A stretch of DNA of 53,933 nucleotides from contig JAQXEX010000097.1 in NCBI GenBank assembly GCA_029250625.1, forward strand, positions 1 to 53,933, read 5' to 3'. Below are positions 8,477-18,800 of the stretch, one piece after another (the first letter of the stretch is position 1; each line of letters starts with the position of its first letter). This stretch comes from Candidatus Poseidonia sp. (lineage in GTDB: Archaea; Thermoplasmatota; Poseidoniia; Poseidoniales; Poseidoniaceae). Below the pieces are notes generated by a model that did not search any database, had not been told where the DNA came from, and saw nothing but the letters and a program-made list of their open reading frames with translations. The position numbers were made by a program, and so were the translations under genes.

Positions 8477-11286
8477 CAAGCATCATCCTCCATGTGCCGT
8501 TGCTCTTTTTTGAGCCATGCACGACCGGCAAATCCGAGTTCAGCAAGTTGTTCAGGAAGGGGTTCATCTGCTTCCCTCCATCCTTCGACTTGTTCACTGA
8601 GTGGGCGATTTGGGTCAAAGCCAAACAAAACACCGTTCACGTAGGCAGAAGTGTCTTCGCTGCGTTGGCGCAAACGGTCTCGGATTTCGTGTTCTTTTGC
8701 ACGCTCCACGAGTTGCTCCTGCAACGGTGCGTGAGTGAGTGTTGGAGGTACGAGGTCCAACGGGTCGTCAATATCGTGCTTTTTCAGATGCTTTTCAATG
8801 GCTTTGTAGACCACATCGGGAGTGAGTGGAAGGTCTCGCATGCGAATCCCTGTCGCATCGTACACTGCATTGACAACAGCGGGCAGAATCGGCAGGAGAG
8901 GCCCTTCGCCGGCTTCCTTTGCACCAAACGGCCCCTCAGGGTCGCTGGATTCGACGATAATCGGTTCAACATGAGGCATTTCGTGGACGGAGGGGATCTT
9001 ATAATCCAGCAAATTTGCATTTTGAAGGTGTCCGGTTCGTCCGTAAACCATCTTTTCCGAGAGCACCTGACCCAATCCCATGTGGCAGGAACCGATAATT
9101 TGCCCTCGTACAGCAAGCGGATTCAATGCTTTTCCGCAATCATGAGCGGCCCAAACATTGGTGCAAGAAACCTTACCGGTTTCAACATCGACGTCAACTT
9201 CTGCAACGTAGGCTGAGAACGAATATGCTGGGGCAAGACCCGCAGCTGCTCCTTTGTGAACACCACCCATTGGAGGTGAACGGTAAGCACCTCGAGCGAT
9301 GAGTGCCCCTGTGTCCTCCTGTGCCTTGTGCAAGGCTTGCAAATACGACACTCCGACTGCAGGGTCGTGTTTGTAGTAGATTCTTCGGTCATTGAGAACC
9401 AACACATTGGGGTGATAACCGAGCATTTCCCATGCTGCCTTGAGCAATTGGTCACGAATGCCGATGGCGGCACGGATGGCTGCGTTGGCGTTCATGAAGG
9501 TCACGCGACTGGAATATGAACCCAAATCCACCGGGCTCGTATCGCTTTCGTGGCTTCGAACGTGAATCATTTCCACAGGAAGTGCGAGAACTTCGGCCAC
9601 GACTTGAGCGACTGCTGTTGTTGAACCCTGGCCAATATCAGCTGCACCGGTGTGAACGGTAACGCCTCCATCCATATCGACTTGAATGTGGACGGTAGCA
9701 TGCGGGAAATTCTTCGGGTCCCAGTGAATGGGAAGTCCTGAACCAGAGATGAAGAAACCGCAACCAATTCCAATTCCCTTGCCGAGAGGCAGTTGTCGGA
9801 ATTTATTGTCCCAGTCCGAACCTTCTCGGACGCGAGTTAATGCTTCACGCATCCCGTTAGAGGTGATTCGGAATCCGCTGATGGTTCGACTGTGTGGAGG
9901 AAGAAGGTTGGCCAGTCTGAGGTCAATGGGGTCAACGGCCATTTGTTCAGCCATTTCATCCAATCCAACTTCTACAGCACAGCGAGTATTCACTGCACCG
10001 TGGCCCCGCATTGCTCCAGATGCAGGTTTGTTGGTCCAGACGCGAGCACCGGTATAGTGGAAGGAGCCCAATTCGTACGGAGCGGTTGCAAGCACGCCGT
10101 TGTAGTAAGAGGTGACGTGGCCGAAGGAAGCAAAACCACCACCGTCAATAAGAGCGTCAATGTCAAACCCGGAAATTCGTCCTTCATTATCAGCCGTCAT
10201 TTTCACATCAATATGGGACGGATGGCGGCCTCTGTTGATCCAATAGACCTCTTCACGGTCAAAAGTAATTCGAATCGGTACACCTGCCTTGCGAGCCAGA
10301 ATTGCAGCGCACATTTCGTGTGGGAAAGGATCGGACTTTCCACCAAACCCGCCACCGACAAAGGTCCTCACGACGTTGATTTGATGCATAGGGACATCGA
10401 GAACCGTTGAAAGAGCCCGGTGAGTGTAGTGGGGGACTTGTTGGGGAGTGTACAATTGCAATCGACCGTTTGGATCCCAATGAGCCACAACAGCGTGAGG
10501 TTCTGTAAATCCATGATGAACACCGGCCATGGTCCATGAGCCGTGCGAGGCCGCATTGGGGGTTTTGACCAAGGAACGGTCACCGAATTCTTGGAACACT
10601 CTTTTCTGAACGTTGGTTCGTGCGAGGTGATACTTTCCACGCCAGTGAATCGGTTCATCGTGGTCTTCCAGACCTTTCTTTGGATCAAATACCGGTTCGA
10701 GAAGTTCCCATTCAATGTCAAACAAAGAAAGAGCTTCAATAGCGGTGGCTTCGTCAACTGCGGCCACACAGGCCACTAAATCTCCAACGTGGCGAACCTT
10801 GTCTACCGCCATGGCGTGTTCGTCTTTTGTGACAGGAAGCACGCCAAATCGGTTAGGTGCATCTTCTCCCGTAGCAACAGCAAGAACGCCGGGAAGGGCT
10901 TCAACACGAGTGGTGTCAATCGACTTAATCCTCGCATAGTGGTGAGGTGAACGTAGAATTTTTCCAATGGCCTCACCTTGAAGACGAACATCGTCACCGT
11001 ACCATGCCTGACCGGTGACCTTCGCATTCGAGTCGACCAAAGCCATGGGCTTTCCAACGGCAGTTCCGGTTCGGTCTCGGTCGTGAATATGATCACCTGC
11101 TGGTTTTGGCTCGCGCCCACCGACTGTTTCTGGAATGAAGTCCAAATCGCGTGGACGCATTTCGGGGTCTGAGCCGCCGGATCCTGGAGGAGGGAAGACC
11201 TGCTTCCCTGCAACGCGCTTACCATCTCTTCGCTGGTCACCTTTACCAGAGCCGGGTTGTTGACGATAACTTCCCATAACAATCAC
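8476..11286 (-). CDS. Molybdenum hydroxylase large (Moco-binding) subunit
   Basis: About 936 residues, the catalytic subunit of a xanthine dehydrogenase / 4-hydroxybenzoyl-CoA reductase family enzyme. Landmarks: TFVGGGFGGKSDPF, the pterin-binding GAMRGHGAVNTR segment, GAADIGQGSTT, and near the C-terminus GPFGAKEAGEGP with Glu791 in the position of the catalytic base. The AYxCSFR loop of form I CO dehydrogenases is absent, so this is not an aerobic CO dehydrogenase. A hydrophilic Gly/Pro/Arg-rich extension of about 75 residues precedes the first domain, and a C-terminal extension of roughly 100 charged residues follows the core; both are longer than usual. The GTG start overlaps the stop of the 2Fe-2S gene (GTGA); an ATG three codons later is an alternative. 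xdhC and mocA-like genes at 20.5-22 kb probably load the cofactor. Confidence 0.9.
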   Translation of the reverse strand: MIVMGSYRQQPGSGKGDQRRDGKRVAGKQVFPPPGSGGSDPEMRPRDLDFIPETVGGREPKPAGDHIHDRDRTGTAVGKPMALVDSNAKVTGQAWYGDDVRLQGEAIGKILRSPHHYARIKSIDTTRVEALPGVLAVATGEDAPNRFGVLPVTKDEHAMAVDKVRHVGDLVACVAAVDEATAIEALSLFDIEWELLEPVFDPKKGLEDHDEPIHWRGKYHLARTNVQKRVFQEFGDRSLVKTPNAASHGSWTMAGVHHGFTEPHAVVAHWDPNGRLQLYTPQQVPHYTHRALSTVLDVPMHQINVVRTFVGGGFGGKSDPFPHEMCAAILARKAGVPIRITFDREEVYWINRGRHPSHIDVKMTADNEGRISGFDIDALIDGGGFASFGHVTSYYNGVLATAPYELGSFHYTGARVWTNKPASGAMRGHGAVNTRCAVEVGLDEMAEQMAVDPIDLRLANLLPPHSRTISGFRITSNGMREALTRVREGSDWDNKFRQLPLGKGIGIGCGFFISGSGLPIHWDPKNFPHATVHIQVDMDGGVTVHTGAADIGQGSTTAVAQVVAEVLALPVEMIHVRSHESDTSPVDLGSYSSRVTFMNANAAIRAAIGIRDQLLKAAWEMLGYHPNVLVLNDRRIYYKHDPAVGVSYLQALHKAQEDTGALIARGAYRSPPMGGVHKGAAAGLAPAYSFSAYVAEVDVDVETGKVSCTNVWAAHDCGKALNPLAVRGQIIGSCHMGLGQVLSEKMVYGRTGHLQNANLLDYKIPSVHEMPHVEPIIVESSDPEGPFGAKEAGEGPLLPILPAVVNAVYDATGIRMRDLPLTPDVVYKAIEKHLKKHDIDDPLDLVPPTLTHAPLQEQLVERAKEHEIRDRLRQRSEDTSAYVNGVLFGFDPNRPLSEQVEGWREADEPLPEQLAELGFAGRAWLKKEQRHMEDDA

Positions 11287-11885
11287 TTCGCGTGTCCCGG
11301 AGGCATCGTTGGGTCTTCGGGCCCTGACGGGTGAGGGTCAGGGTGGGGGTCGCTGGCTGGAGAGGTGACTTCTCCTTCACCACGATGGAGAACCGCTGCT
11401 GCCTCTATGGAATCAATAATTTGTTGATATCCGGTACATCGGCACAAATTTCCTTCAATCGCTTCAGCGATTTCATCTCGAGACGGGTTGTCATTGACGT
11501 TGAGCAATGCTTGAGAGGCAATCATGAAACCGGGTGTGCAAAATCCACACTGCGAACCTCCATGGGTCGCAAAGCAGGTTTGAATGGGGGTGAGATGGGC
11601 GCCTTCCGAAAGACCTTCAACGGTCAAGATTTCAGTGTCTTTGACTTGGCCAGCAAGTGTTAAGCAAGACAATTTTGGAACTCCGTCAATCATGACGGTG
11701 CAGCATCCGCAGGTGCCAAGGTCGCATCCACGTTTCACGCCTAATGTACCGACTTTATCTCTCAAAACATCAAGCAAGACTGCGTTTGAAGGTGCTAGAA
11801 CTTCAACCGGCCGCCCGTTAACAACGCCCGACCAGCGTTCGCTGGCTGCGGGAGGGGTCATTGTGATGTGTTCTTTACCAACCAT
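11283..11885 (-). CDS. Molybdenum hydroxylase small [2Fe-2S] subunit
   Basis: About 200 residues and the first gene of the hydroxylase operon. The plant-type ferredoxin domain has GCDLGTCGCC followed by SCLTLA (cluster II ligands). The helical domain has QCGFCTPG and LCRCTGYQ (cluster I ligands, with TGYQ contacting the molybdopterin side). All eight ligands are present. The last 25 or so residues are an Asp/Pro/His-rich low-complexity tail that is not part of the family core. The ATG at 11885 is the first start; a second ATG eight codons later is possible. An AATTATCAAAG stretch about 35 bases upstream may be the TATA element. Order and coupling (small, large, FAD) resemble known CoxS-L-M-type operons in a different permutation. 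Confidence 0.93.
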   Translation of the reverse strand: MVGKEHITMTPPAASERWSGVVNGRPVEVLAPSNAVLLDVLRDKVGTLGVKRGCDLGTCGCCTVMIDGVPKLSCLTLAGQVKDTEILTVEGLSEGAHLTPIQTCFATHGGSQCGFCTPGFMIASQALLNVNDNPSRDEIAEAIEGNLCRCTGYQQIIDSIEAAAVLHRGEGEVTSPASDPHPDPHPSGPEDPTMPPGHAK

Positions 11886-11958
11886 GCTCGTCCCTGTCCA
11901 TCCGTAAGCGTCCCACTCTTTGATAATTCGGGGTCGTATGTTTCAAAAATCCCTTTGC

Positions 11959-13044
11959 TTACTCCTCTTGAAGCCATTTTGAATTCGCCGAAGGATTTCT
12001 ACAGTCCGACTCCGCTTCTTCCAACGCATTACGAAGGACGAGCCCGTGGTATACCTTGATTCTCCTTTCTTTCACAAAGTTATTCACGACTTTTTCTATT
12101 TCATTCAATTCCTCAATTGTCATAGCCTCTTCAATACGATTCAAGCAACGCAAGAATTCGTTTCTGCGTGAGAAGAAAACACCAAGGTATACTGGAATCA
12201 GCAGCAGTGGAATGACCAACTCTTCAAACACAATTTCCATGACGCCGGAAACTGAGAACTCCATGCTGTCGGCGTGGTATTCAAGACTGAACGATTCTCC
12301 GGTCAAACCTCCTGCATAGAAGATACCGGTATTGAGGCCAAAGTAAAGTGTGAAAGGAGTTTCATCCTCATCATAAATATCCGAACCTCGGTCAAGCTCA
12401 ACATCGTCTGGCCAACCATCGTTATCGTTGTCGTGGTCCAAAACATCGGGGATGGTGTCCTGATCGGAGTCCAATGGAGTGGATTTGGCGTTGTATGGAT
12501 CGTAAAGGATGGTACCCGAAGAGGCTGAACGTTCCATTTCGTTGCGTATGCCATCTCCATCAGCATCATCGTCGTATTCGTCCGGCATGAAATCCCCATC
12601 AAGGTCTGAACATCCCTTCAATCGAATGCGACTCTTGCCGTAGATGTGAGGGCAATTATCTGACAATGAGTGCAGGCTTTGGTCTGCATATCCATCACCG
12701 TCGCCGTCTGACCAAATAACGGAGTCTTCAGGCCATACGTCAACTTCGTCCCCAACGCCATCTCCGTCCATATCAGGATCCGCCTCGTCTCCGATACCGT
12801 CACCGTCAAGGTCACGGTGCTCGCTTTCATTGTCGGGAAAAGCATCAGCCCCCATCGAAGCGTTCCATGAAGCATCGGAGTCAGACCATCCGTCACCGTC
12901 TGTATCCAAGCAACCCACTCGGTCCATGGTTGAATCTCCTTCTGTTTCGCAAACAGGAGTTGAATCTTCTGCTCCAACGCTGGTCGGCATGAGCAATAAA
13001 AACAAAGAGAAAATGCACACATGCGCCGTGCTCAATTGTTTCAT
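11959..13044 (-). CDS. Secreted thrombospondin type-3-repeat calcium-binding protein
   Basis: About 361 residues. After a signal peptide (residues 1-25, ending SVGA) come many calcium-binding type-3 repeats of the form DxDGDGxxD (LDTDGDGWSD, LDGDGIGDEADPDMDGDG, WSDGDGDGYAD, DSDQDTIPDVLDHDNDNDG). A membrane helix near residues 275-295 (IPLLLIPVYLGVFF) is followed by a cytoplasmic tail of about 65 residues with a heptad-like, Glu/Leu-rich segment. It is thus a single-pass surface protein whose rigid calcium-loaded rod faces outward. I chose the ATG at 13044, directly before the signal peptide; the ORF extends eight codons further without a ribosome-binding site. It is divergent from the thioredoxin-fold lipoprotein gene across 88 bases. 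Adhesion or a scaffold role is only inference. Confidence 0.8.
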   Translation of the reverse strand: MKQLSTAHVCIFSLFLLLMPTSVGAEDSTPVCETEGDSTMDRVGCLDTDGDGWSDSDASWNASMGADAFPDNESEHRDLDGDGIGDEADPDMDGDGVGDEVDVWPEDSVIWSDGDGDGYADQSLHSLSDNCPHIYGKSRIRLKGCSDLDGDFMPDEYDDDADGDGIRNEMERSASSGTILYDPYNAKSTPLDSDQDTIPDVLDHDNDNDGWPDDVELDRGSDIYDEDETPFTLYFGLNTGIFYAGGLTGESFSLEYHADSMEFSVSGVMEIVFEELVIPLLLIPVYLGVFFSRRNEFLRCLNRIEEAMTIEELNEIEKVVNNFVKERRIKVYHGLVLRNALEEAESDCRNPSANSKWLQEE

Positions 13045-13100
13045 GGAGTAGGCTAAACGACCGCCCATATGGCTTTATTGCACCCGACCGCACCGGAAAG

Positions 13101-13112
13101 GTTTCTAAAAGG
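13101..13112 (+). promoter_or_regulatory. TATA-like element for the leaderless lipoprotein gene
   Basis: TTTCTAAAA is centred about 27 bases before the ATG at 13133, the archaeal spacing for a leaderless transcript. A GGAGTGAT sequence just downstream could serve as a ribosome-binding site only if translation began at the TTG at 13118. Confidence 0.45.
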
Positions 13113-13132
13113 AGTGATTGCAGGCACCCTCT

Positions 13133-13660
13133 ATGAAACAATTTGCCTTCATGATGCTCATGCTCTTGATCAGTAGTTCTCTTGCAGGTTGTACCTCAGA
13201 AGATACCGAGGAATCTCAATCCTTCCCCGTATTCTCTTCTGTAGCGGATAACGATGAGATCTACGACAACACAAGAATGGAAGGTAGCGCTTACATTGTC
13301 GTGTTTTCTGCTGAATGGTGCAACAGCCCATGCTTCACCACCATGCACGCCATATGGTCTGCTCAATCAGAACTTCCAGTCTTGGTGATGTCCACCGACC
13401 CTGCCGAAAATGCGACTGGAGTCACCCTCTCAGAGTGGCATGAATCGGCTGATGCTCACGATGATGATGGCGAAGAAACTGGAGTCACCCTGACAACATA
13501 TGCCTTCATGAAAGGACACGAAGCAGGAATCAGTCTCGGCATCGATAAGCCAGGGTCCGTGGTCTTTGTCAACGCCGATGGTGAAGTGACCTACCTTCAC
13601 GAAGGCAGAATGGACGATACCGCAGACATCTTGGAACGATGGGCAGATGCTTCAGCTTGA
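13133..13660 (+). CDS. Thioredoxin-fold lipoprotein with CxxxC motif
   Basis: About 175 residues. The signal peptide ends in a lipobox (SLAGC, Cys about residue 20), so the mature protein is probably lipid-anchored outside the membrane. The rest resembles a thioredoxin fold: a beta strand YIVVFSAEWC leads into the active site, and a cis-proline-like KPGSVVFVN strand lies near the end. The active-site pair is spaced CNSPC (CxxxC) instead of CxxC, which would change redox behaviour or mark an SCO/peroxiredoxin-like variant. Start at ATG 13133, giving a standard signal peptide; the frame also allows TTG at 13118. It is probably a single-gene transcript, divergent from the type-3-repeat protein. 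Confidence 0.75.
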   Translation: MKQFAFMMLMLLISSSLAGCTSEDTEESQSFPVFSSVADNDEIYDNTRMEGSAYIVVFSAEWCNSPCFTTMHAIWSAQSELPVLVMSTDPAENATGVTLSEWHESADAHDDDGEETGVTLTTYAFMKGHEAGISLGIDKPGSVVFVNADGEVTYLHEGRMDDTADILERWADASA

Positions 13661-13665
13661 GCGCA

Positions 13666-15678
13666 TCACTGAAGTTTAGCTTCTTCGACCAAGATCGCTT
13701 CAATGTCTTCGTCTGGAACTGCATCGGACCACTTGATCCTTTCAACGTCAATAGCATCTTCTGATTTGTTGAGAGCAAGCATGACCAGAGGAACCAACAT
13801 CACACCGATAATCATTCCAGCAATACCGACCAAAACGGTACTTCCTGAAAACATGGAATCGCTTTCTTCGGTTAAACCATCTTTGTCAACATCCATCAAC
13901 ATAATGTCTGCTGTGATGATCGGAGTTGAGGAGAAATTTGTTTCGCCAGTCTCCATGAGACCACGAATGGAGATGGTATGATTCCCTTGAAGTTCTACAC
14001 CAGGCAGATGCTCAATCTCATGAACGATATCAATGACCTCTAGCTCGAAAGCCTCTGTATGCTCGTAAGAGTGAATGTTCGTCCAATCGTCAAGCAAATG
14101 GTTGCTTCGCCATTGAATGGTTTCAACGCCCTCTGTAATCGTGAATTCAAGTGAATCGCCATTGGTCATGTGTACGCGATTATCCGTTCCGAGAGATGTG
14201 GACATGTTGAGAGTCACGCTATTATCGAATACATAGTCTCGTTCTGCTGCTTCCATAACCGCATCGAGGGCACGAACTTCGCCGTGACCGTAGACGTTAT
14301 TCTGACGGTTCTTGGGAATAAGATCTTCAGGACAAGGTTCGTTCCCTGGTGCCGCCAGTGTAAATTCTTCTGGGCTTAATGGATGACTACACCAACGATA
14401 CGTAGAAGTTTCTTGCATGATGTTGCGAATATCAAAAGGCGAAAGGTCAGGATTTGCTTGGTACATCAAAGCTGAAACCCCAGCAGCTCCCGGGGTGGCC
14501 ATGGATGTTCCCGACATCCCAGTATACTGATCGCCGGTATTGAAGGCGACCGACATGACATCGGACCCAACAAAGGCGATATTTGGTTTAATGCGGCCTT
14601 CTTCTGTAGGACCTTGGCTTGAATACACTGCGATTGTGCTATCTTTGTCTAATGCTCCGACAGTAATGACATCTTCTGCAGAACCAGGCGTTCCGATTTG
14701 TCCCGAAGCGACAGTATTTCCAGCAGCGATGAACAATGCAATACCTGAGCGCACCATTTCGTTGGCGTATCGGTTCACACTGTCTTCTTCTGAGGAGGTC
14801 CACTCAATCGGACCCGGGCCACCCAGGCTCATGGAAGCTGCACGGATGTTGAATTGGTAGCGGTTGTCCACGGTCCATTTCATGCCAGCCATTACGGTTG
14901 CGAAGGAACCCGAGCCACCTGCATCAAGGACCTTAACGCCAACCAAGTTCGCTTGTGGAGCCATTCCAACGTGCTCGTAGTTTGGCGCGCCTGTTCCAGC
15001 AGTTGTACCGGCACAGTGAGAGCCGTGCCCTTGATCGTCGTATGGGAACACTTCTGTGCCGTTGGTTAGGGAAGGGTTGTTCACTGGGTCGTAAAATCCA
15101 ATCACCTTCGGGTCATCGGTTGAGTCATCATCGTCAAGGTCGTCCAAACTTGCGTGGGCTCCGTCAATTCCGGTATCGATGATGGCGACGGTTACACCTG
15201 AGCCATCGTAACCTGTTTCTTCCCAAGCCATGTCAACGCCGTGAAGAACTGCTGCATCGCCGTTTTGGATGGTGAGGATGCTGTCAAGTTCAATCATAAT
15301 GACACCAGGAATGTTGAGGGTCTCGCGAATCAAATCAACGTGAATGCGCCCAGCGAGCGCATCAATGTGAGTAAGTTCCCATTGGTGCTCATAGCCAACT
15401 TCCCGCTCAAGCATAGCGATTTCGTCGGTGGAGGGCGTATGGTCAAAGTCGATGATCAAAGGCAGGGTGTTGTCTTCATCAAGGAAGACGGGATTGTCTT
15501 TGTGAAGTTCCACCATGTCCCCGATGGAATTCTTATTTTGGTCAACCGTGGTCTCAACCCACCAACCTTCTTCTTCAATGGAAGAATCTGTTTCAATTTG
15601 GATGGGAGTGGCCAAGGCCAAAGTTGGAAGCAGCATCAAGGTCAGGCAAAATGCGCTCAGAAGTTTTTTGATTAGCAT
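13666..15678 (-). CDS. Subtilisin-like serine protease (S8), membrane-anchored
   Basis: About 670 residues. A signal peptide (residues 1-24) is followed by a propeptide of about 130 residues and the S8 catalytic domain, with triad Asp in AIIDTGID, His in GHGSHCAGT and Ser in SGTSMATP. The oxyanion Asn lies in FIAAGN. After the catalytic domain comes a beta-rich region of about 150 residues, then a C-terminal membrane helix (VLVGIAGMIIGVMLVPLVML) and an acidic cytoplasmic tail. The layout indicates an exported, cell-surface-tethered protease, consistent with protein degradation by a heterotroph. I start at ATG 15678 because the signal peptide begins there; 36 further codons upstream carry no signal features. 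Five bases separate its stop from that of the convergent lipoprotein gene. Confidence 0.92.
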   Translation of the reverse strand: MLIKKLLSAFCLTLMLLPTLALATPIQIETDSSIEEEGWWVETTVDQNKNSIGDMVELHKDNPVFLDEDNTLPLIIDFDHTPSTDEIAMLEREVGYEHQWELTHIDALAGRIHVDLIRETLNIPGVIMIELDSILTIQNGDAAVLHGVDMAWEETGYDGSGVTVAIIDTGIDGAHASLDDLDDDDSTDDPKVIGFYDPVNNPSLTNGTEVFPYDDQGHGSHCAGTTAGTGAPNYEHVGMAPQANLVGVKVLDAGGSGSFATVMAGMKWTVDNRYQFNIRAASMSLGGPGPIEWTSSEEDSVNRYANEMVRSGIALFIAAGNTVASGQIGTPGSAEDVITVGALDKDSTIAVYSSQGPTEEGRIKPNIAFVGSDVMSVAFNTGDQYTGMSGTSMATPGAAGVSALMYQANPDLSPFDIRNIMQETSTYRWCSHPLSPEEFTLAAPGNEPCPEDLIPKNRQNNVYGHGEVRALDAVMEAAERDYVFDNSVTLNMSTSLGTDNRVHMTNGDSLEFTITEGVETIQWRSNHLLDDWTNIHSYEHTEAFELEVIDIVHEIEHLPGVELQGNHTISIRGLMETGETNFSSTPIITADIMLMDVDKDGLTEESDSMFSGSTVLVGIAGMIIGVMLVPLVMLALNKSEDAIDVERIKWSDAVPDEDIEAILVEEAKLQ

Positions 15679-15810
15679 AGGCTCAACGTTTAATTCCAAG
15701 CAGGTGGTCTTTTTGAACCCATTGGGAACCTGGGGCATATCGTTATTGAGGCAATGTGAAGGTGACCATAAGGGAATCAAATCCATTCTTTGTCCAATTG
15801 GACGGGTGAA

Positions 15811-18800
15811 ATGTTAAGACCTATTGATGATGAAAATCCAACGATTGAGATGGCAGCACCACGCAGAGCGACCCAAGGAGCCCCAAAGAGAACCCAAGCC
15901 CCTGTAGCCCAGCCTTTGGCTCAAACCGCATCTCCCTATCAGGGTGGGCTGTCCAATACAACAGCTCAACCCCTAGCGCCCATTGTCACCGTTGGGCCTA
16001 ATGCGGCAAAACAAAGTCAAGACATGCTGATGTTGAAACTCTCTCAAGGCGTGATGATGGGAATCGGATTCCTTGCGATATGGGGTGGTATCTTTAGCGT
16101 CGCATTTGATGAAGAAGCAACGAACGACAATTTCCTTGTCCTCTTCATCGGAGGGTTGGCTTCGTTTTTAGTATCAATAGGCATCATCGAACTGCAGAGT
16201 AAAAAGAACAATCATCGGCTGTACGACATCCACAATTACTTCCTTGGGATTGCGTTCTTCTTCTCCACCATCGGAGTCTTGTGGGGTACACGATACATGA
16301 TGGGAGTCATGACCGGAACATTTGACCTCAGTTGGTTCGGAAACCCCGCCGAATACACCGAGACAGACTGGGCCCCCAATGCGAACGGAATTTACGCACA
16401 ATTGACTACATGTATCTTGCTGACCTTTGGTCATTTCCGCCTGCTCAAAAGATACTCCGGCGATACCGGATTTGGATGGGGCGTCGCCACGTACGCACCG
16501 ATGGCTATCCTTCTGGCGGGAGTAGGGCCTTGGATTCGTTGGTCTGGGAATGAAGTCAGTTACGAACTCGGAATCAGCATCATTGTCATATCGATTGTTT
16601 CGATGGAAATGGCTCTGCGTTCGAACAAGGCCCTCAACTTCGGAGTTGTCGCCTTTGCCTCAGGGCTTGTCCCGCTGGTCTATGAACTGCTGAATGATGT
16701 CCCCGATGCAGACAAAGGAGGGGCTCTCTCGTTAATGGTCTTCATTATCGCTTTACAAGGATATTATGCTGCTCGGAGTGACCTACGAAAGGAAGTCATG
16801 GAACGTGCCTCATTTTTCCTCGTAGGACAGGTTGTCGTTGCGATTCTTGTAACACGTTCCGGAGACTTGAACCTTATTCTCGGCCCGTTCAGATCTGCTG
16901 ATTATTCATCGTTAGCGCCCTATGTGTCCCTCCCCGTTGCTCTTTGGTGCATGATGCTCCTCGCATATTTCCCTGCTGTAATACAACAACGCGTACCGTG
17001 GATGCCGATTGGACTTGCCGTCAGTTTGGTAGCACTTCCAACCGCAACCTCAACCGTTCCATGGACGCTGAGCATCGTGATGATTCCATACATGTTGTTC
17101 ATCTCTAAGGTCGCTAGAGAATGGGTGATTAACATCACGGTTCTTTCGTTTGGAATATCCTATCTACTCACTGATTTAGGAGGAATAATGGATGAAATCA
17201 CTCCAAAAGAAACATTTGGTGGGACCATCCTTCACATCATTTTACCGATTTTCATCGTCCTCATCTCTGAGATGGGGCGTCGACAAGAAAAAATCACCAC
17301 AGCCGTTTCCCTTGGTTTGCTCGGTACTGTAGTATGTTCTCGAGCGATTCTTGACCCGGAGTGGTTTATGCCATGGCTCTTCATTGGATACATGTTTTAC
17401 CTCACCCTTGACATCGCCCTCAAGTGCGATGATGAAGATTTCAAAGGCCGCAAAGAACTGACTCTTTCGGCTGGTTTCACTTCATTCATCATCCTTGTAT
17501 TGGGATTGTTCGACAAGTTGGAATTGCCCCCAGGCGACTTCTTTGACAACATTTCACCGGATGGACTTGAGCCGCAATTCTTAATCTTGGGCATAGCCCT
17601 TTACTCCCTTTCACGAATCATTGCAACGAAGGAATTTGACCTCGGTTCATTGTTTGCTTGGTTGGATCAAGGGTCTTCAAACTCCCCTTCATATGACCCT
17701 GAGACAAACTCTTGGGTAGCACAGGCAGAAGAACAAGAAAAAACACTGGACAGTCTTCTTGAGAAGATGTGGACTCCGCTTGCTCGAATTTCGTTGCTCT
17801 GCTCCCTGCTTCTGTTTTCGCTGAGCATCGAATCCGTTACCGCTTACCTCGAAAAACCTCAGTGGATCCTCCTCATCGCCATACCGGTGGGAACCTTGGT
17901 TTGGGAAATCTATCAAATGGATCGAATCGATTCAAAGACCAGAGCTGCAGGTGTCGGCTTACTCGTAGCCATTGCGCTACCAGTGGCTGTTCAACTCCAA
18001 GAGGTGGCTTTTTACGAAATTGCCGCTGGAAAGATCTTGATTGCAGGAATCTTACTCGACCTTCTCCTTGTTTCTGCCCCCCTCATCGTCAATACAATTA
18101 TCTCAAAGCGAGGAATTGACGAAGATGGATTGAACTTTTATGCTGACGCCACAGCATATGTTCTCTTGCTGGTCCTGGCAACATTGGATTCTTCGGGAGG
18201 ACTGTTATTTGTCCCCATCCTCTTCCTTGTCATCTACCGAACGGTTCAACACCGACATTATGGAACCGCCTTATTTGCTCCGTTTGCAGTCCTTGTCATG
18301 GATAGCGATTGGTTCACAAGGGTCGGAATAACCAATAAAATTCTGGAAGGGCTGCCCTCGGACATTGAAAGTTACCTAAGGGATATGCACCTCGGACCGT
18401 TTGCAGCACTATCGGGAATTTTTGTTGCTGCTCATATGACCCTCATGCTCTTCGCAATGTACCGGGATTCAGAACGCACGAGTGGATATCAAGAAGTCGT
18501 AGCGCTGATTTGGCTAGGGCTCGCCTTTTTGTCGGTTCTTCCCGACGGATATTGGTTGCCTACCATCATTACCTATCTGATCATGTCCTATCTTTGGTAC
18601 ACCGAAAACAGCAATGCTTTGCCGTACATGTTGGGTATCCTGTTCTTTTCCCTCTTCATTGGGTTCGATAACAGTGATAGTTTCACCAACATCAACACTG
18701 AGAATGCATGGGCCTGGAGCGGGTTTGTCACTGGTTTGAACGGCGTTGCTTTTGCTTTGATGCATCAAGCCAATCTCTTCTACAAAGTCAATGCATCAGA

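Noticed and set aside
8476-11286. Form I aerobic CO dehydrogenase large subunit
   Set aside because: The AYxCSFR active-site loop is absent, and the FAD subunit has a 4-HBCR-type insert not found in CO dehydrogenases.
12350-13000. CRISPR-like regular repeats in the type-3-repeat gene
   Set aside because: The repeats are coding GAT/GGT/GAC codons of calcium-binding motifs, variable in length and with no spacers.
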